From positions 1-10,287 of the forward strand of contig JAQUJQ010000042.1 of NCBI GenBank assembly GCA_028680875.1: a stretch of DNA of 10,287 bases. The letters run 5' to 3'. Shown here in pieces: positions 7,281 to 10,287 of this stretch. The stretch's first letter is position 1; the number at the start of each line of letters is the position of its first letter. The notes beneath the pieces were generated by a model, which made no database searches, was not told the origin of the DNA, and saw only the letters and a program-made list of their open reading frames with translations. The translations under genes were made by a program, and so were the position numbers. Source of the DNA: Eubacteriales bacterium (lineage in GTDB: Bacteria > Bacillota > Clostridia > Peptostreptococcales > Anaerovoracaceae).

Positions 7281-8720
7281 ATGAAAAGAGATGTTTTGAA
7301 TGTTAAGTTTGCAACAATACTATTCTTATTGTTAATATTTTCAGTCTCTTTATATTCATATGACAAACTGGTAACATATACCGCTCCACAGGGTGCGTTA
7401 CTTAACCAGAATTTTTCAATCCTTGTCAGACAACCCGGTAAAGAGTGGATGGAGGTGCCGAACCACCTTATAAAAGTGGACGAAGTGCGTGAAACAGAAC
7501 ATCATGTGGAGGAGGCATCCATGGCCTATTTCGATTTTTCGGGAGAAGTGGAAGTTTCTGTAACATTCAACAACGGACCTATTAGAAAAAGCAGAATTAG
7601 ACCCCTTTCTTATGAAATTGAACCAACCGTCAAAGGTAATACACTTACTTTTAAGTTGAATCAGCCGCGCAATCTTTCGGTGGAAATAAACGGTAATATT
7701 TTCAATAACCTGCATCTTTTTGCTAACCCGGTGATTGAAAATATACCGGATAAAAATGATCCGGATGTGATATTTTTTGGTCCCGGTATTCATGAGTTTG
7801 AGGACAACAAATTCGAAGTTCCTTCCAACAAGACAGTCTATATTGACGGGGGAGCCATTCTTCGGGGACAGTTGCTGATACAAAATGCCGAAAATGTAAA
7901 CGTGATAGGCAGCGGCATGGTGGAACATACCGTCAAAATGGGCGTACATATTGCCAACTCGAAGAATATCGAAGTGGAGGGAATCTTTACCACACAGTGT
8001 GCCACGGGTGGCTCGGACAGTGTGACCATCCGGAATGTGAAAAGTATCAGCTACTATGGATGGGGAGATGGTCTGAATGTTTTTGCCAGTAACAACGTCT
8101 TTTTTGATCGTGTATTCTGCCGCAATTCGGATGACTGTACAACGGTGTATGCTACACGAAAAGGGTTCGAAGGGGGATGCCGCAATATTGTGATGGAAAA
8201 TTCCACCCTGTGGGCTGATGTGGCACATCCCATTATGATTGGTATTCATGGCAATGCACAAAACTTTGATATTATTGAGGATTTGGTCTATCGGAACATT
8301 GACATTCTGGATCACAAGGAAGCACAGCTCGATTATCAGGGTTGTCTTGCCATTAATGGTGGTGACAACAACATTATTCGCAACGTGCTGTTTGAAGATA
8401 TCAGAATTGAAGATTTCCGTCAGGGGCAACTCTTTAACATCCGTATCTTTTATAATGAAAAATATTGCGAAGCCCCCGGTATGGGAATCGAGAACGTACA
8501 TTTTAGAAATATAAATTATAATGGCAGTAATGCTGAATTATCGATCATTGCAGGTTACAACAGCGACAGAATGGTGAGAAATGTCACCTTCGAAAACCTG
8601 AGAATAAACGGAAGGCTCATCACTGACAATATGCCCGGAAAACCGGCCTGGTATAAAACCGGCGATATGGCGCGTATTTTTATCGGAGAACATGTAGAAG
8701 GAGTCTCGTTTGTAGAGTAA
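7281..8720 (+). CDS. Right-handed beta-helix glycosidase, GH28/GH49-like
   Basis: A 479-residue exported protein with a single-stranded parallel beta-helix. A signal peptide (MKRDVLNVKFATILFLLLIFSVSLYS) is followed by a small beta-sandwich domain (about 30-140, YTAPQGALLNQ to IEINGN-like and LHLFANP) of the kind found before GH49/GH28 helices. The helix then runs from FFGPGIHEFED through TVYIDGGAILRGQ, with repeated N-V-x-x-x turns to the C terminus. Catalytic candidates are Asp263 (GWGDGLNV), Asp284 and Asp285 (NSDDC). The 21/22-residue spacing equals that of the GH28 polygalacturonase triad. The GH28 GHG and RIK motifs are absent; instead there is WADVAHPIMIGIHGN (His316, His323). GH28 enzymes hydrolyse polyuronides and GH49 enzymes alpha-glucans, so the substrate remains open. 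It starts 41 bases after the lyase gene and ends 24 bases before GH97-3, suggesting one operon. The fold is confident, the family moderate. Confidence 0.82.
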   Translation: MKRDVLNVKFATILFLLLIFSVSLYSYDKLVTYTAPQGALLNQNFSILVRQPGKEWMEVPNHLIKVDEVRETEHHVEEASMAYFDFSGEVEVSVTFNNGPIRKSRIRPLSYEIEPTVKGNTLTFKLNQPRNLSVEINGNIFNNLHLFANPVIENIPDKNDPDVIFFGPGIHEFEDNKFEVPSNKTVYIDGGAILRGQLLIQNAENVNVIGSGMVEHTVKMGVHIANSKNIEVEGIFTTQCATGGSDSVTIRNVKSISYYGWGDGLNVFASNNVFFDRVFCRNSDDCTTVYATRKGFEGGCRNIVMENSTLWADVAHPIMIGIHGNAQNFDIIEDLVYRNIDILDHKEAQLDYQGCLAINGGDNNIIRNVLFEDIRIEDFRQGQLFNIRIFYNEKYCEAPGMGIENVHFRNINYNGSNAELSIIAGYNSDRMVRNVTFENLRINGRLITDNMPGKPAWYKTGDMARIFIGEHVEGVSFVE

Positions 8721-8744
8721 TTAAATGAAACTAATCCTATTCCC

Positions 8745-10287
8745 ATGATGAGAAAATGTATATTTATCTTGTTATTGATAGCAGCTCTGCCTAAAGCCGG
8801 AGCGCAGTCTATCCTGGAAGATACCAGGAAACAGCTTCTTTCGCCAGATGGCCATTATCTTTTCACGTTTTACCAGAAACAGTTTCCCGACGAACGCAAG
8901 CAGATGTATTATACGCTGTCGTATAAAGGGAAAATGGTGATTGAAGAATCTGAGCTCGGCCTGCTGATAGAGAATCAACTTTTCGAATCGGCATTGGCAA
9001 TTCCGAATGATATCTGTAAGTTATGGGGTGAAAATCTTTCGCTCACCGCTGTCGAAGGTAAAACAGTTGATGAAACATGGCACCCGGTTTACGGTGAAAG
9101 AGAGGAGGTCGAAGATCATTACAACGAACTGGTACTGAAGTTTCAAAAAGGAGGCGTTCCGGAAACGGAAAGCAATTCAACCACCTCTACGACCGGACAA
9201 GGACAAGCCTACGACAAAAGACAGTACTACTATATGAATTTCATTGTCAGGGCTTACGATGAAGGTGTTGCTTTCCGTTATTTCTTTCCCGAAGCGACCA
9301 ACGGTTTGTTTTTACATATCGTGGGAGAGCAGACACAATTCACCCTGCCCGAAGGCACATCGGCTTATTACGAACGTTGGGCACAGGGACCTTATGAGTT
9401 GTTGCCCTTGAAAGAGTGGAAAGATGAAAGTGAGCGTCCCTTGACGATGAAACTGCCCAACGGGTTGACAGTTGCCCTGCTGGAGGCGGATATGGTTGAT
9501 TATGCCCGCATGAAATTCCGACTGGTAAAAGAGAATACCTTACAGTCTTCGTTGTATGGTTCGGTAGATGTAATTACTCCATATGCCACACCCTGGCGCG
9601 TAATCATGGCCGCCGAAAAAGCAACGGAGCTTATCGGGAATAATGATCTTGTCCTGAACCTGAATCCGGAGAATAAGATCAAAGAGACTTCGTGGATAAA
9701 ACCCGGCAAGGTAATTCGTGTTGCGCGACTTACTCAAGCGGATGCAATAAACTGCATCGACTTTGCCGCTGAACACGGTTTGCAATACATCCATATCGAT
9801 GCGGGCTGGTATGGCTCCGAAGTATTGATGAGTTCAGATGCCACTTCTGTTGCGGAGAATCGTGATTTCGATATGCCGAAATTAATTGATTATGCGGCAT
9901 CAAAAGGAATAGGTGTCTGGGTCTACGTCAATCAACGCGCCCTCGTGCAACAACTGGACGAACTACTGCCGCTGTACAAAAAATGGGGAATAAAAGGAAT
10001 TAAGTTTGGTTTTGTGCAAATCGGTAACCAGCATTGGTCCACCTGGCTGCACGATGCCATCCGTAAATGTGCTGAATATGAGATCATGGTGGATATTCAC
10101 GATGAATACCGCCCCACAGGGTTCAGCCGTACTTATCCCAATCTGCTGACGCAGGAGGGCATCAGAGGAAATGAAGAATTTCCCGATGCCACCCATAATG
10201 TTATTTTGCCCTTCACCCGCTTCTTGTCGGGAGCTGCAGACTACACCATCTGTTACTATGATAAGCGTCTTAAAACGACCCATGCGC
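8745..10287 (+). CDS. GH97 family glycosidase (GH97-3), 3'-truncated by the window edge
   Basis: A third GH97 paralogue, open from ATG 8745 to the right edge: 514 codons without a stop. Adjacent ATGs at 8745 and 8748 are both usable, each giving a signal peptide (MRKCIFILLLIAALPKAGA|QS) with no clear Shine-Dalgarno site. The N-terminal beta-sandwich includes a Thr/Ser/Asn/Gln-rich insert at residues 139-155 that GH97-2 lacks. Glu247 (LLEADMVDY) is the likely calcium ligand. Barrel motifs: IDAGWYG, VYVNQRAL (Asn396), GIKFGFVQIG (Gly422), HDEYRPTGFSRTYPN (Asp453), QEG (Glu471) and GNEE (Glu477, expected general acid). These match GH97-2 more closely than GH97-1. Missing beyond the edge are about 150 residues: the last barrel strands and the C-terminal sandwich. 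It begins 24 bases after the beta-helix gene, so it is probably in the same operon. Substrate is unknown. Confidence 0.93.
   Translation, partial: MMRKCIFILLLIAALPKAGAQSILEDTRKQLLSPDGHYLFTFYQKQFPDERKQMYYTLSYKGKMVIEESELGLLIENQLFESALAIPNDICKLWGENLSLTAVEGKTVDETWHPVYGEREEVEDHYNELVLKFQKGGVPETESNSTTSTTGQGQAYDKRQYYYMNFIVRAYDEGVAFRYFFPEATNGLFLHIVGEQTQFTLPEGTSAYYERWAQGPYELLPLKEWKDESERPLTMKLPNGLTVALLEADMVDYARMKFRLVKENTLQSSLYGSVDVITPYATPWRVIMAAEKATELIGNNDLVLNLNPENKIKETSWIKPGKVIRVARLTQADAINCIDFAAEHGLQYIHIDAGWYGSEVLMSSDATSVAENRDFDMPKLIDYAASKGIGVWVYVNQRALVQQLDELLPLYKKWGIKGIKFGFVQIGNQHWSTWLHDAIRKCAEYEIMVDIHDEYRPTGFSRTYPNLLTQEGIRGNEEFPDATHNVILPFTRFLSGAADYTICYYDKRLKTTHA

Noticed and set aside
7416..8501. A 361-codon open frame on the minus strand, antisense to the beta-helix gene
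   Set aside because: Its translation is rich in His, Ile, Phe and Cys with no recognisable domain, and it lies wholly inside a well-supported gene. It is best explained as a shadow of that gene's codon pattern.
8725..8748. Seven-codon ORF (MKLILFP) overlapping the GH97-3 start
   Set aside because: It is too short, has no conserved feature, and is easily expected by chance; a leader-peptide role has no support here.

Overview
This window looks like part of a carbohydrate-degradation locus from a member of the Bacteroidota, probably a gut- or sediment-type Bacteroidales. The evidence is the gene content: several GH97 enzymes, a GH92 enzyme, a polysaccharide-lyase-like protein and a beta-helix glycosidase. 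All are exported, packed on one strand, and separated by gaps of only 9-40 bases, with weak or absent Shine-Dalgarno motifs. There is no rRNA, tRNA, CRISPR array, insertion sequence or phage gene. No SusC/SusD pair and no regulator is visible, so this is the enzyme part of a larger polysaccharide utilization locus (PUL) that probably continues on both sides.

Layout, all on the + strand: (1) 1-1491, the 3' part of a GH97 glycosidase; (2) 1501-3411, a complete GH97; (3) 3421-5763, a complete GH92 protein; (4) a 153-base gap, then 5917-7239, a lipoprotein-like alginate/glucuronan-lyase-fold protein resembling PL38; (5) 7281-8720, a right-handed beta-helix glycosidase of the GH28/GH49 type; (6) 8745 to the right edge, a third GH97 gene with no stop inside the window. 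Genes 1-3 are 9 bases apart and almost certainly co-transcribed. Genes 4-6 follow closely and may belong to the same transcript or to one restarted in the 5764-5916 gap.

Inferred joint role: a cell-surface or periplasmic lyase cuts a uronic-acid-containing backbone, the beta-helix enzyme acts on a uronide or related linkage, and the GH92 and three GH97 proteins trim alpha-linked sugars. The substrate cannot be read from sequence, but it should be compositionally complex.

The main points of interest are in the active sites. All three GH97 proteins keep the acid and calcium-site glutamates but lack the retaining-type nucleophile Asp, and they also lack the Glu pair used as base by the inverting enzyme SusB; an Asp replaces one Glu and an Asn probably replaces the other. 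The GH92 has G-N-Q-P where alpha-1,2-mannosidases carry His-Glu. The beta-helix enzyme has the GH28 Asp triad with GH28 spacing but not the GHG or RIK motifs. SusB and GH92 reference residues were aligned from memory and should be confirmed by a real alignment.
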